Assembly: GCA_964484485.1 (NCBI GenBank)
Contig: CAZAGD010000065.1
Coordinates: forward strand, 1-64,000
DNA length: 64,000 nucleotides
DNA from: CAZAGD01 sp964484485
GTDB lineage: Bacteria; Desulfobacterota; SM23-61
Reading direction: 5' to 3'
Position 1 is the stretch's first letter. The number at the start of each line of letters is the position of its first letter. The notes beneath the pieces are model-generated. The model ran no database searches, was not told the origin of the DNA, and worked only from the letters and a program-made list of their open reading frames with translations. Below are positions 18,057-26,032 of this stretch, piece after piece. Position numbers and translations under genes: made by a program.

Positions 18057-18455
18057 ATGGAAAAAGAATTTATTCCTTTTGGGCGCGAAATGGGTTTTAA
18101 AGTTGCTTTTAGTAATGCTTTAGGGATCGATCTGGCGCGGGCTAAACGTTTAATATTCATTTCTGGCCAAATCGCTTTCGATGAAAAGGGAATTTTTATC
18201 GGAGTTGGGGATATAGAAGCGCAAACCAGACAAGTCTTGAAGAATATTCAGCGTCATCTGGAGAAAATGGGTGGGAAAATGGATGATATCGTCCAAGTGA
18301 CCGTGTTCGTCAAGGATATGAGCGGCTTAGAAAAAATTCATCAAGTTCGGTTGCAGTTTTTTCATGAACCTTACCCCACAAGTACGTTAGTAGAAGTAAA
18401 AGGTTTCGTGCATCCTGACGCCTTAATTGAAATAAATGCTCTGGCCATTATTTAA
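18057..18455 (+). CDS. RidA/YjgF-family protein lacking the canonical catalytic Arg
   Basis: 132 residues with the YjgF/YER057c/UK114 fold: FISGQIAFDEKG, GDIEAQTRQVLKNIQRHLEKMGGKMDDIVQVTVFVKDMSGLEKIHQV, FFHEPYPTSTLVEVKGFVHPDALIEINALAII. In RidA proper the stretch is PARS with an Arg that binds the imine's carboxylate; here it is PTST, so that position is Ser109. The downstream Glu (E125) is kept. The family normally deaminates enamine/imine intermediates; loss of Arg suggests one of the divergent Rid subfamilies with another substrate. GGAGG precedes the ATG. It ends overlapping the stop of the convergent TRAP permease gene. Confidence 0.85.
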   Translation: MEKEFIPFGREMGFKVAFSNALGIDLARAKRLIFISGQIAFDEKGIFIGVGDIEAQTRQVLKNIQRHLEKMGGKMDDIVQVTVFVKDMSGLEKIHQVRLQFFHEPYPTSTLVEVKGFVHPDALIEINALAII

Positions 18456-20356
18456 TATGAAACGGTGGTCTTTCTCTTTTTGAGGAACCAATATATTATA
18501 AAAAGCGCTACAGGGATTATAGCGGAAATGGCGTAGATAAGGTTAGGATGGAAAATAATTACTAAGGAAAAACCGGCGAGAATGAGGCGCATGAGTATGT
18601 CCACCATCTGTTTTTCACTATATTGGGCCTGCCACGCAAATACTATGCCTAAAGTTCCGGCCATCAATAGGCCCATAGCACCGAGTTGCGCTATACCAGG
18701 CTCGATAACTAATTGCGGCCGGGAAAAAACCCCTCCCATGAGCACGAAAATGACACTACATAATTGAATAGCCCGAAATAGAGTAGCATTAAACCCGGCC
18801 TCCGCAATTTTAGACGTAACCGCCGCCGATACAGATGTGGGTGGAGTAAGTTCGCCCCATACAGCCACAAAAAAAGCAAAGAAATGAATTACCCACGGAT
18901 TTATGCCAATCTTTTGCATCGCCGGCGCAATAACTAAAACGGTAATTATATAAGTAGGCGCTGGCGGAAGACCAGTGCCTAAAAGAGAACCTAAGATAAA
19001 AGCTATTAGAACCATAGCCACTATATTCATGCCCGCAGCTTCCATAAGGATGAAACCAATCTTTGTGGTCACCCCTGTATTCACTACTACCCCGGTCATA
19101 ATAGACAAGCTACTTAATAAAAGAGTTAAATCAAAAGTCATACTGGCAAAGTGATCGAGCATGCGCAAATAAGGTGCTCCAAATGAACGCAGAGAGCGTA
19201 CGGGAGATTTTTGAAAAGCCATAAAATGAACTAAAGTAGCCGCGATAATAACGGCAATAAAGACCCGGAGAGCAGCAAGCATAGGAGGCAACTGGGTAAT
19301 GCCCATCAGTAGAATCAACCCAGCAATAACTCCCCCATAAAGGATAAGATTAATTTTATCTATAAACTGCATTTCTGCCGGAATACGCACCATCTTTTTT
19401 TGATAACGTACGGAAATTAAATATACAGCTACGCTAACCCCCAGATAATAAATTAATGCTGGAGCGTATCCTCTGGCGACGACTTCAAAGTAGCTCTTTC
19501 CTAAGAATTCGGCCATGAGGAAGGCGGCAATCCCCATGACGGGCGGCATTAATTGCCCGCCCATAGAAGAAGCGGTTTCAATGGCCGCCGCATTAACTTT
19601 AGGTATGCCACTAGCGATCATAGCTGGGATGGTGGCCGATCCGATGGTAATAGCGTTGGCTGCTCCACTACCACTTACCGTACCTACGGCCATAGATCCT
19701 AAAACTGCTGCTTGTGGTAACGCGTGGGCCGATTTATTAGCCAAACGAGAAGCTGTCTTCACGATAGATTCCACGCAACCAAAAGCGCGCATGACGCTTA
19801 AGACAAGTAAAAAAGATCCGATCAAGGTAAGAGCAAGTTGTGGGAGATTGGAAAAGACTCCGGTAGCCAGCTCTACGCTCATGGAGGTAAAAATCCTTTT
19901 CCAACTTAAGCCGGGATGGCCGAACATGCCCGGAATCAGCCAACCATAGACCGCATAAATGATCAAAATTAGATTAAGAACAAACAAAGCAAAGTGCCGC
20001 TTGCGCGTATATTCCAAAACTAAGATAAACATGAAGCCGCCGATGATTATGTCCGTGGTGTTCCACACTCCGGCCCGCACTGTACCTATCGTTTCAAATT
20101 CCAAGCCGATATAAAAGAGGACGACGAAAGAAAGGCCCAAATAAATAAAGGCCATTATGTAATTGGCGGTAGGACTGAGCTTGGGGTAAAATTCATTCTT
20201 CCGTAAGCAATCAAGGGTAAAAAGAATAAAAGTAATGGGCAACAAAACCACCGCTAAGAGCGTTGGCCCCCCTTCGCCGGTTATATAATAATGGAAAAGG
20301 TAACCGAAGAAGAATAAAGCAAACAGAGTATAAAGATTATTAATAAAAGACTTCAT
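18452..20356 (-). CDS. TRAP transporter fused permease (TAXI type, DctQM fusion)
   Basis: 634-residue integral membrane protein with about 16 or more hydrophobic segments. The N-terminal four-helix part corresponds to the small DctQ subunit and the long C-terminal part to DctM, a fusion typical of TRAP-TAXI systems. Family stretches are GSMAVGTVSGSGAANAITIGSATIPAMIASGIPK, AAAIETASSMGGQLMPPVMGIAAFLMAEFLG, GTGLPPAPTYIITVLVIAPAM and ELTPPTSVSAAVTSKIAEA. Together with the upstream TAXI receptor it forms a sodium- or proton-coupled importer, often for dicarboxylates or glutamate-like acids; substrate unknown. A hairpin terminator separates it from the receptor gene. Confidence 0.93.
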   Translation of the reverse strand: MKSFINNLYTLFALFFFGYLFHYYITGEGGPTLLAVVLLPITFILFTLDCLRKNEFYPKLSPTANYIMAFIYLGLSFVVLFYIGLEFETIGTVRAGVWNTTDIIIGGFMFILVLEYTRKRHFALFVLNLILIIYAVYGWLIPGMFGHPGLSWKRIFTSMSVELATGVFSNLPQLALTLIGSFLLVLSVMRAFGCVESIVKTASRLANKSAHALPQAAVLGSMAVGTVSGSGAANAITIGSATIPAMIASGIPKVNAAAIETASSMGGQLMPPVMGIAAFLMAEFLGKSYFEVVARGYAPALIYYLGVSVAVYLISVRYQKKMVRIPAEMQFIDKINLILYGGVIAGLILLMGITQLPPMLAALRVFIAVIIAATLVHFMAFQKSPVRSLRSFGAPYLRMLDHFASMTFDLTLLLSSLSIMTGVVVNTGVTTKIGFILMEAAGMNIVAMVLIAFILGSLLGTGLPPAPTYIITVLVIAPAMQKIGINPWVIHFFAFFVAVWGELTPPTSVSAAVTSKIAEAGFNATLFRAIQLCSVIFVLMGGVFSRPQLVIEPGIAQLGAMGLLMAGTLGIVFAWQAQYSEKQMVDILMRLILAGFSLVIIFHPNLIYAISAIIPVALFIIYWFLKKRKTTVSY

Positions 20357-20390
20357 TTTCTTGGTCCGTTATTTCTTATAAAAATAAAAC

Positions 20391-20423
20391 AAAAAAGTCC
20401 CGGGTAGCAAAAACCCGGGACTT
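20391..20423 (-). terminator. Rho-independent terminator/attenuator between TAXI receptor and permease
   Basis: AAGTCCCGGGT (20395-20405) pairs with ACCCGGGACTT (20413-20423) around a 7-base loop. On the minus strand it is followed by a T-rich tract. It lies after the receptor stop and before the permease start. This placement would let the receptor be made in excess over the permease, as is common for binding-protein operons. Confidence 0.75.
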
Positions 20424-20436
20424 AAGGAGAGAATAA

Positions 20437-21465
20437 TTATTTAGCTTTGGCAATGCGCCCATCCCACTTGCTATCCCAAACATTTTTTTCGCGCATATAT
20501 TTGGCCAAGCCTGGATGAATGGGCACAAAATCTACCGCTGCTTCGACACCTTGCCGTTGAAATCCGGGCATATCCTTCTGCAGCTGAATAAAAGCACTAT
20601 CTGCCTTAGCTAAATCAGTAGCATTTTTTTCAATAATGGTGAGCATCTTATAAACATCTTCTTCGGGGATTTCTAACCCCACATGGAAGCCATAATAAAA
20701 AGGCAATAAAAGCGCCTTATCTGCATGAATATTTTTCTTGAAGGCCTCTGGCTTGACTTCCATAATGGAAAATTTTGCTTTCTTCAAAATCTCAATTTCT
20801 TCTGGACTGGGGTTCAATATCGCCCAATCTGTCCCTACAGATATTTCGATAATCCAAGGGGCGGTGGTAATTCCGGAATTGGTATAAGCGTTAAAAGCCT
20901 TTATTGTTCCTGCTTCTAATTGGGCCCCTACCGAAGAGAGATCCATTTCTCTATAGGTAAATTTTATACCTAAGGCTCGGAGAGCCCTTTCTAAATGAGC
21001 CCGCACATCCCAGGGTAAAGGTCCGGTAAAAATGGGCTGCCCGGTTAAATCACGCCATTGTTTGAATTTTCCTCTATCCTTGGCCATTATGCCAACACCC
21101 ACTTCTGTTGAAAATGCCCAGAAAGATTGTACTGGATACCTTTTAATTTGGGATTTGAAACCTTTAAAGCGGTTAATGTCGTTGGCTAATTCGTAAAAAG
21201 CAATATCGGCGCCATAATAGCCGTCGAACTCACCAGTTGCATAACCTTTGACCGAAACAACTGCCCCCGGCGTGGGTAAGGCAGTTACTTTGTATTTGGG
21301 CAATTCTTTATTTATTAAAGCCGCCAAGTTAACCAAGGCTCTATGTCCTGAAGAACCGGCCGCCGAAGTAGCCCAACGAATATCCTTGGCCTGCCCCCAG
21401 CTTAAGGTAGTTATCGCTCCCCAAAAAACTGCGATAAATAAAAAAACAAGCCATCTTTTTTTCAT
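20437..21465 (-). CDS. TAXI-family TRAP transporter solute-binding protein
   Basis: 342 residues with a signal peptide (FLFIAVFWGAITTLSWGQA, cleavage near residue 26). The mature protein starts KDIRWATSAAGSSGHRALVNLAALINKEL, the hallmark of TAXI receptors (TAXI proteins bind ligand at this loop), followed by TPGAVVSVKGYATGEFDGYYGADIAFYEL. The C-terminus carries HPGLAKYMREK. It delivers the ligand to the fused permease encoded next. AAGGAGG precedes the ATG. Ligand unknown. Confidence 0.9.
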   Translation of the reverse strand: MKKRWLVFLFIAVFWGAITTLSWGQAKDIRWATSAAGSSGHRALVNLAALINKELPKYKVTALPTPGAVVSVKGYATGEFDGYYGADIAFYELANDINRFKGFKSQIKRYPVQSFWAFSTEVGVGIMAKDRGKFKQWRDLTGQPIFTGPLPWDVRAHLERALRALGIKFTYREMDLSSVGAQLEAGTIKAFNAYTNSGITTAPWIIEISVGTDWAILNPSPEEIEILKKAKFSIMEVKPEAFKKNIHADKALLLPFYYGFHVGLEIPEEDVYKMLTIIEKNATDLAKADSAFIQLQKDMPGFQRQGVEAAVDFVPIHPGLAKYMREKNVWDSKWDGRIAKAK

Positions 21466-21494
21466 CTTTTACCTCCTTGGCTGAATTTTAATTT

Positions 21495-21523
21495 ATTCTA
21501 TATACTCTGCGCAAAAAGTGCAA
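21495..21523 (-). promoter_or_regulatory. Candidate promoter for the TRAP-TAXI pair
   Basis: Minus strand TTGCAC (21523-21518), 17-base spacer, TAGAAT (21500-21495), 30 bases before the receptor ATG. The -10 matches five of six, the -35 only three of six. Confidence 0.4.
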
Positions 21524-21581
21524 ACAAAAAATTTATTTCTTCTTAATGTCTTACTACACCTTTCTCTGCTGGCGAGAAGAA

Positions 21582-21632
21582 AAGGCTTGTCGCTTGCTAA
21601 GTATAATTCGTAAGGTAAGGGTCTAACTCCCC
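21582..21632. repeat. Dispersed repeat D, copy D1
   Basis: A roughly 50-base stretch containing CTTGTCGCTTGCTAAGTATA, then ATTCGTAA and GGTCTAACTC. It matches 22865-22918 with few differences. Non-coding, with no obvious structure of its own; it may be a fragment of a larger repeat. Confidence 0.6.
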
Positions 21633-21647
21633 CAAATCCCTCTTAAG

Positions 21648-21887
21648 TTATTAATCGGAGCAAATAAATATTTACAGTTATCACTCTTATCTTACTCCGT
21701 GGTCTGGCTTTATCGAGTTTTCCCAATGAAATTTTGTCGTAATTACCCATAAGAAATAAAACGACATGCGGCAAGGGACAAGCACTTGCCCTACATTTGA
21801 GGTTTTTTTAATTTCTCGTAGGGCAAGCCCTTGAGGCTTGCCGAACCACGCATGAAGATGTCGTTTATTTTATGCTCCCATCAATAA
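21648..21887 (+). repeat. Family C MITE-like repeat, copy C1 (240 bp)
   Basis: Starts TTATTAATCGGAGCAAATAA and ends TATGCTCCCATCAATAA, an imperfect terminal inverted repeat of about 23 bases. The interior has two adjoining palindromes, GGCAAGGGACAAGCACTTGCC-type and GGCAAGCCCTTGAGGCTTGC-type, separated by a T-rich linker and sharing GTAGGGCAAG/CTTGCCCTAC. The copy at 56280-56519 has the same 240-base length and nearly the same sequence. No ORF of interest. It fills the gap between the DUF2848 gene and the TAXI receptor. Confidence 0.85.
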
Positions 21888-21938
21888 AAGGCGGAAAGGG
21901 GGGTTATGAGATGAGGAAAGTTTATGCCGTGTAGGCAG

Positions 21939-22637
21939 TCATAAATATTGGGGCAATATCTTAACAGTATATTTATGCGCAATGCGGCGCCCCAATATGG
22001 GATCTTCCATCTCCAATTTGTAAGCATCTCCATATATTAAGCCACTCTTCGTGGCAATGGTTCCGGAAAAAAGGACGACGCCTTTCCCTTTTAAACTTTC
22101 TGCTTCGGGTATTTTCGCCATTATTTCTTGGGGTGAAAGAATTGTGCCCAAAGAGGCTTCTTGGTAAAGGATTTTTTCCTTATCTTTAAAAACCCAGCAG
22201 CGCAAAACGAGATTATCCCAATGATCTTCAATATCTGGCCAAGGCCAACATTCCTTGGCCAAACATTTGGCATACATTTGTTTGGAAGCCGGAATAGATT
22301 TCGCCTCTACCTCGCGGTCGGTATGGTCGCTACCTACGGTAACCCATATCTCTTCTCCTCGCCAAAGCAGAACATATTCAATTTCTCCAGATGACTGCGA
22401 GCTAATCACTGAAATTTCATCATCCGTAGTCAATAGATAAGTGGAAAAATTCATATAAATGGGAATTCGCGACGGACCAGCTATGCCTAATTTGGCCAGC
22501 TCATCAATATGTTCCTGAAGCGCCTGCCGATCTTTTCCCACCCACCCACTGCAAATAAGATGATCAACGATAAAATTTAATTGTTTTGAGCCTTTTTTCT
22601 CAATAACAGTCATTGCCAGCACTTTAGGCGTTATCAT
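21939..22637 (-). CDS. DUF2848 family protein
   Basis: About 232 residues from the ATG at 22637, which has AAAGGAAA before it; the longest reading adds 32 unlikely residues that run into a repeat. The protein matches what I know of the DUF2848 family, related to the fumarylacetoacetate-hydrolase-like fold: KGSKQLNFIVDHLICSGWVGKD, GPSRIPIYMNFSTYLLT, VTVGSDHTDREVEAKSIPASKQMYAK, and GVVLFSGTIATKSGLIYGDAYKLEMEDPILGR. Members are often near transporters for organic acids, as here. Enzymatic role unknown. It is divergent from dctPQM and upstream of the TRAP-TAXI genes, so it could serve either transporter. Confidence 0.82.
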   Translation of the reverse strand: MITPKVLAMTVIEKKGSKQLNFIVDHLICSGWVGKDRQALQEHIDELAKLGIAGPSRIPIYMNFSTYLLTTDDEISVISSQSSGEIEYVLLWRGEEIWVTVGSDHTDREVEAKSIPASKQMYAKCLAKECWPWPDIEDHWDNLVLRCWVFKDKEKILYQEASLGTILSPQEIMAKIPEAESLKGKGVVLFSGTIATKSGLIYGDAYKLEMEDPILGRRIAHKYTVKILPQYL

Positions 22638-22674
22638 TTTTGTTTCCTTTCTATTACTTATAATTGCTTTAACA

Positions 22675-22702
22675 ATTTTATAAGATAGAAATAATATGTC
22701 AA
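22675..22702 (-). promoter_or_regulatory. Candidate promoter for the DUF2848 gene
   Basis: Minus strand TTGACA (22702-22697), 16-base spacer, TAAAAT (22680-22675), about 40 bases before the ATG at 22637. Consensus -35 and a five-of-six -10. A direct repeat AGTTGACC / AGTTGACA overlaps the -35, possibly an operator. Confidence 0.6.
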
Positions 22703-22721
22703 CTTTTTTGTGGTCAACTTG

Positions 22722-22760
22722 GTAATACCTCACGGAAGGATAGAAACTTTAATTTTTTGG
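22722..22760 (+). repeat. Dispersed repeat E, copy E1
   Basis: GTAATACCTCACGGAAGGAT followed by AGAAACTTTAATTTTTTGG; matches 51957-51996 (E2) at nearly every base. Non-coding, next to other repeats in both places. Confidence 0.55.
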
Positions 22761-22864
22761 GCCGGAAATTCGGAAATAATAACTTCTCTATTAAATAACA
22801 CCTTACCCAACGAAGTATTGTTGTAGGACAAAGGCTTATTCTGGTCAAGTTTAATCCGTAGCCT

Positions 22865-22918
22865 AAGGTCTTGTCGCTCGCTGGGTATAATTCGTAATGT
22901 GAAGGTCTAACTCTCCCT
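22865..22918. repeat. Dispersed repeat D, copy D2
   Basis: Matches 21582-21632: CTTGTCGCTCGCTGGGTATA, ATTCGTAA, GGTCTAACTC. Here it runs directly into a family A half-element, so D may be an alternative left part of that repeat. Confidence 0.6.
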
Positions 22919-22969
22919 CTCTCCCTCCCGCCTGAATTAATCTGGAATTTAAAAACTGATCGACGGTCA
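22912..22969 (+). repeat. Family A repeat, right half only (A3)
   Basis: CTCCCTCCCGCCTGAATTAA then AAACTGATCGACGGTCA, matching the right halves of A1 and A2; the left half is absent, replaced by repeat D2. The GATCGACGGTCA end faces dctP and is 15 bases before a consensus TTGACA. Confidence 0.7.
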
Positions 22970-22984
22970 GGACAATTTTTATTA

Positions 22985-23012
22985 TTGACAAGCTTGAAAA
23001 AATAAGTATTTT
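22985..23012 (+). promoter_or_regulatory. Candidate promoter of dctPQM
   Basis: TTGACA (22985-22990), 16-base spacer, TATTTT (23007-23012), about 50 bases before the dctP start. Consensus -35, four-of-six -10. Directly downstream of the family A right end. Confidence 0.5.
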
Positions 23013-23060
23013 TTAACAAAATTAAATTAGGAGATCAATTCAAATGAGGGGGAGTAAAAA

Positions 23061-24128
23061 ATGTGTCTAAATATTTCCCGAAGAAATTTTATTAAGGCGG
23101 CCATGGTCAGCAGTATGGCCTTGGGAATAGATGGGGGAATCTTTGAATTGGCTTTTAGTCAAAATACCCACATCCGCTTCAGCACCTGGCATACCCCTTT
23201 GAGTCGAGAGGTTAAGACTGTCTGGGAACCTATGCTCAAAGCCATAAAAGAAAAAAGTAAAGGACAAATTAGCTCTACTATATATGCCGGCGGAGCATTG
23301 GGAAAAGGGCCCGAACATTTCGATATCGTGGCTAAGGGCCTTTCTGATATGGGTTATTTTACGGCTACGTGGACTCCTGGCCGCTTTCCCCTTTCAGATG
23401 TCCTCTCTTTAGCTGTTTGGGTTGATGGAAAGGATATTGGCACGGATATCGGCAATGCCATGTTTGAGAGAATTTTGCATAGAGAATTCACCAATGTAAA
23501 GATGATCGAATTGAACGGCTGCATCCAGTCCTTCCTTTGGACTAAGAGACCAGTCCGGTCTTTGGCAGATGTCAAAGGGCTGAAAATCAGGACACCCGGC
23601 GGTCATCAAACAAATTATATCAAATCTTTGGGAGCCGAACCTATTTTTATGCCTTTGGGCGATGTTTATTTGGCCATCGAGACCGGAACGATTGATGGCG
23701 TGGTAACCTGTCCTCCTTTGGTCATTGCTTTCAAATTATTCGAAGTGGTTAAATACGGGGTTATTGCTACCTTCGGTTGCGTCACCGAAGGAGTGGTGAT
23801 GAACCTGCAAAGTTGGCAAAGAATTCCCAAAGATCATCAACAAATTATTGAATCAATAGCCCGTAATCCCTTTAGAACTACAGGGGGATTGACGCAAAAA
23901 GCATATCAGGAGATGATGAAGGAAATTAGCCAAAAAGGAGTATCCCTTTACCAACTTCCTCCAGAAGAGGCGGAACGCTGGTATGAAAGGTTTAGAGAAG
24001 AGACCAGGAAATGGGTAGCTGATTTAGAGAGAAAAGGACTCCCGGCTAAAGAAACAGTGCGGATGTTCAATCAAGAATGCGCTAAGCGCGGTATTAGTGT
24101 AGTTGCTTTCCCCAAAGAATGGGCCTGA
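23061..24128 (+). CDS. TRAP transporter DctP-type solute-binding protein, Tat-exported
   Basis: 355 residues. The N-terminus has a twin-arginine signal (SRRNFIK at residues 6-12, followed by a hydrophobic stretch and FELAFSQN), so export is probably folded via Tat, as in several DctP receptors. The mature part has DctP features: IRFSTWHTPLSREVKTVWEPMLKAIKEKSKGQI, the GLKIRTPGGHQTNYIKSLGAEPIFMPLGDVYLAIETGTIDG block with the carboxylate-binding Arg, and KYGVIATFGCVTEGVVMNLQSWQ. It binds an organic acid in the periplasm; the exact ligand is not predictable. First gene of dctP-Q-M; GAGGGGGAG precedes the ATG. Confidence 0.92.
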   Translation: MCLNISRRNFIKAAMVSSMALGIDGGIFELAFSQNTHIRFSTWHTPLSREVKTVWEPMLKAIKEKSKGQISSTIYAGGALGKGPEHFDIVAKGLSDMGYFTATWTPGRFPLSDVLSLAVWVDGKDIGTDIGNAMFERILHREFTNVKMIELNGCIQSFLWTKRPVRSLADVKGLKIRTPGGHQTNYIKSLGAEPIFMPLGDVYLAIETGTIDGVVTCPPLVIAFKLFEVVKYGVIATFGCVTEGVVMNLQSWQRIPKDHQQIIESIARNPFRTTGGLTQKAYQEMMKEISQKGVSLYQLPPEEAERWYERFREETRKWVADLERKGLPAKETVRMFNQECAKRGISVVAFPKEWA

Positions 24129-24134
24129 TTACAA

Positions 24135-24620
24135 ATGACCTTCAGATCCTGGATCCAAAAATTTAATTATTGCACTTGTCTCGTGGGTATGTTCCTTCTT
24201 CTGCCTTTAATGTTTCTAACCACTGGGGATGTTTTAGGGAGGAAAATTTTAGCTAAGACGATCCCCGGCACTTTTGAGTTATCCGAATATATTCTGGTTG
24301 TGTTCGTTTTGTTGGCGGCCGCTTATACCCAACAGGTCAAAGGACATGTAGGAGTTGACTTTTTTATTTCGCGCCTATCGTGCCGCTCGCGCCTCATTTG
24401 TCGTCTTATCACTAATCTATTAAGTCTTTTCATCATAGCCATTTTAATTGGGTATGGTTGGTGGGAGGGCATCCACGAAAAGGCTGTTTCCGATATGTTA
24501 AGAATTCCCCAATATCCCTTTCGGTTATTAATCCCTGTGGCCGGACTCTTTCTTTGGTTAGAACTATTTTTTGACCTCCAAGATGCTTTCAAAAAATTAT
24601 CCAAAGGGAAAAAGCTATGA
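24135..24620 (+). CDS. TRAP transporter small permease (DctQ)
   Basis: 161 residues with four membrane helices (about 15-37, 50-70, 88-110, 130-150). Family stretches are LPLMFLTTGDVLGRKI and ELSEYILVVFVLLAAAYTQQVKGHVGVDFF. It is the small membrane subunit linking receptor to DctM. It begins six bases after dctP and overlaps dctM by four bases (ATGA), so the three are coupled. Confidence 0.92.
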   Translation: MTFRSWIQKFNYCTCLVGMFLLLPLMFLTTGDVLGRKILAKTIPGTFELSEYILVVFVLLAAAYTQQVKGHVGVDFFISRLSCRSRLICRLITNLLSLFIIAILIGYGWWEGIHEKAVSDMLRIPQYPFRLLIPVAGLFLWLELFFDLQDAFKKLSKGKKL

Positions 24621-25927
24621 ACCCCATTTCTGTTGGGCTTTTGGGAATTGTTCTTCTCCTCTTTCTCCTCATTTTGGGCATGCCCATCGCCTTGGTAATG
24701 ATGTTAGTGGGTGTCTTGGGCATTAGTTATCTGACTTCAATTCCCGCTGCCTTCCCGGTTGTAGCTAAAACTGTTTATGAAACGGCCGCACATTATCCTT
24801 ATACCATAATTCCGCTCTTTGTTTTAATGGGTGGTTTGGCCGCCATAGGTGGCTTAACTCAAAAACTTTTTATGGCCTTTGATAAATGGTTTAGGAATTG
24901 GCCGGGGGGGTTGGGGATAGCTACTATTGTCTCCTGTGCTTTTTTTGCTGCTCTTAGCGGCTCTTCCGTGGCGGCTGCTGCCGCTATGGGATCAATAGCC
25001 ATTCCCGAAATGAGACGATTCCATTACGCGCCTCAGTTGGCCGTAGGCGTGGTTGCGGCGGGCGGAACGCTGAGTTTTCTTATCCCCCCCTCATTAGGTT
25101 TCGTGGTTTATGGAGTACTTACGGAACAGTCCATTGGAAAACTTTTTATAGCTGGCCTGCTGCCGGGTTTTTTCCTTTCTTTGGCTTTTATCATCGTCAT
25201 CATCATCTTGGTGAAAAACAATCCTGCCTTAGCTCCCTTGATCTCTGGAGAAATAGGATGGAAAGAAAAAATTTCAGCCCTTTTCGACATTTGGGAAACT
25301 ATATTAGTTTTTGCCATCGTCATTGGAGGAATTTATCTGGGTATTATCAACCCTACTGAAGCCGGTGCTCTTGGCGCAACAATTCTTTTTTTGCTTACCT
25401 TGGGGAAAAGAAAATTGACCTGGCCGAATCTTTCATCTTCCCTCCGGGAAGCAGCCAGGATTTCGGTTCTGGTCCTTTTTCTAGTCGCCGGGGCAAATGT
25501 GTTCAGTTATTTTTTGGCGCTCACGACTATCCCCATGACTATTTCCAGTTGGCTAGCCGATCTCCCCTTATCCCGCTATTTTATTCTAACTATTATCGTC
25601 CTAATTTATTTGTTATTAGGATGTTTTCTTGATGCCATCTCCATGATGGTCCTGACCATGCCGGTAATTTTTCCGGTCATTAGCAACTTAGGCTTTGATC
25701 CTATTTGGTTTGGAGTAATCTGCGTAATTATGATGGAAGCTGGACTTATTACTCCTCCGGTCGGTCTGAATATTTACACTTTAGCCGGCGTGGTCAAGGA
25801 TATTCCCAGTGAAACAATCTTTAAGGGCGCCCTGCCCTTTCTTGGGGCCATGCTCGGCGTGGTTATCCTTATTACCATCTTTCCTCAAATAGCTTTATTT
25901 CTGCCCAGGATGATGATAGGTAAGTAA
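24617..25927 (+). CDS. TRAP transporter large permease (DctM)
   Basis: 436 residues, 12 or so membrane helices; the translocating subunit of the sodium-coupled TRAP carrier. Diagnostic stretches are GMPIALVMMLVGVLGI, CAFFAALSGSSVAAAAAMGSIAIPEMRRFHYAPQLAVGVVAAGGTLSFLIPPSLGFVVYG, NPTEAGALGA, GCFLDAISMMVLTMPVIFPVI and EAGLITPPVGLNIYTLAGVVKDI. Length and motif order are standard. A 105-base gap with nothing recognisable separates it from mtnA. Confidence 0.95.
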   Translation: MNPISVGLLGIVLLLFLLILGMPIALVMMLVGVLGISYLTSIPAAFPVVAKTVYETAAHYPYTIIPLFVLMGGLAAIGGLTQKLFMAFDKWFRNWPGGLGIATIVSCAFFAALSGSSVAAAAAMGSIAIPEMRRFHYAPQLAVGVVAAGGTLSFLIPPSLGFVVYGVLTEQSIGKLFIAGLLPGFFLSLAFIIVIIILVKNNPALAPLISGEIGWKEKISALFDIWETILVFAIVIGGIYLGIINPTEAGALGATILFLLTLGKRKLTWPNLSSSLREAARISVLVLFLVAGANVFSYFLALTTIPMTISSWLADLPLSRYFILTIIVLIYLLLGCFLDAISMMVLTMPVIFPVISNLGFDPIWFGVICVIMMEAGLITPPVGLNIYTLAGVVKDIPSETIFKGALPFLGAMLGVVILITIFPQIALFLPRMMIGK

Positions 25928-26032
25928 AAATTATAATTGTAGCTAAATGGGGCATGATTATACAAAAAGACTTTAAGCATATTAAACCTTTTCTGTTGCC
26001 GGAACGTATTAAAATATGGTAATTTTCTGGCT

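Noticed and set aside
21648..21887. CRISPR-like or attachment-site reading of the palindromic repeats
   Set aside because: The repeats are dispersed single elements with terminal inverted repeats, not regularly spaced direct repeats with unique spacers; no cas or integrase gene is present.
22714..23019. 101-codon minus-strand ORF
   Set aside because: Made of repeats A3, D2 and E1 read in one frame; Arg/Ser-rich composition and no start signal.
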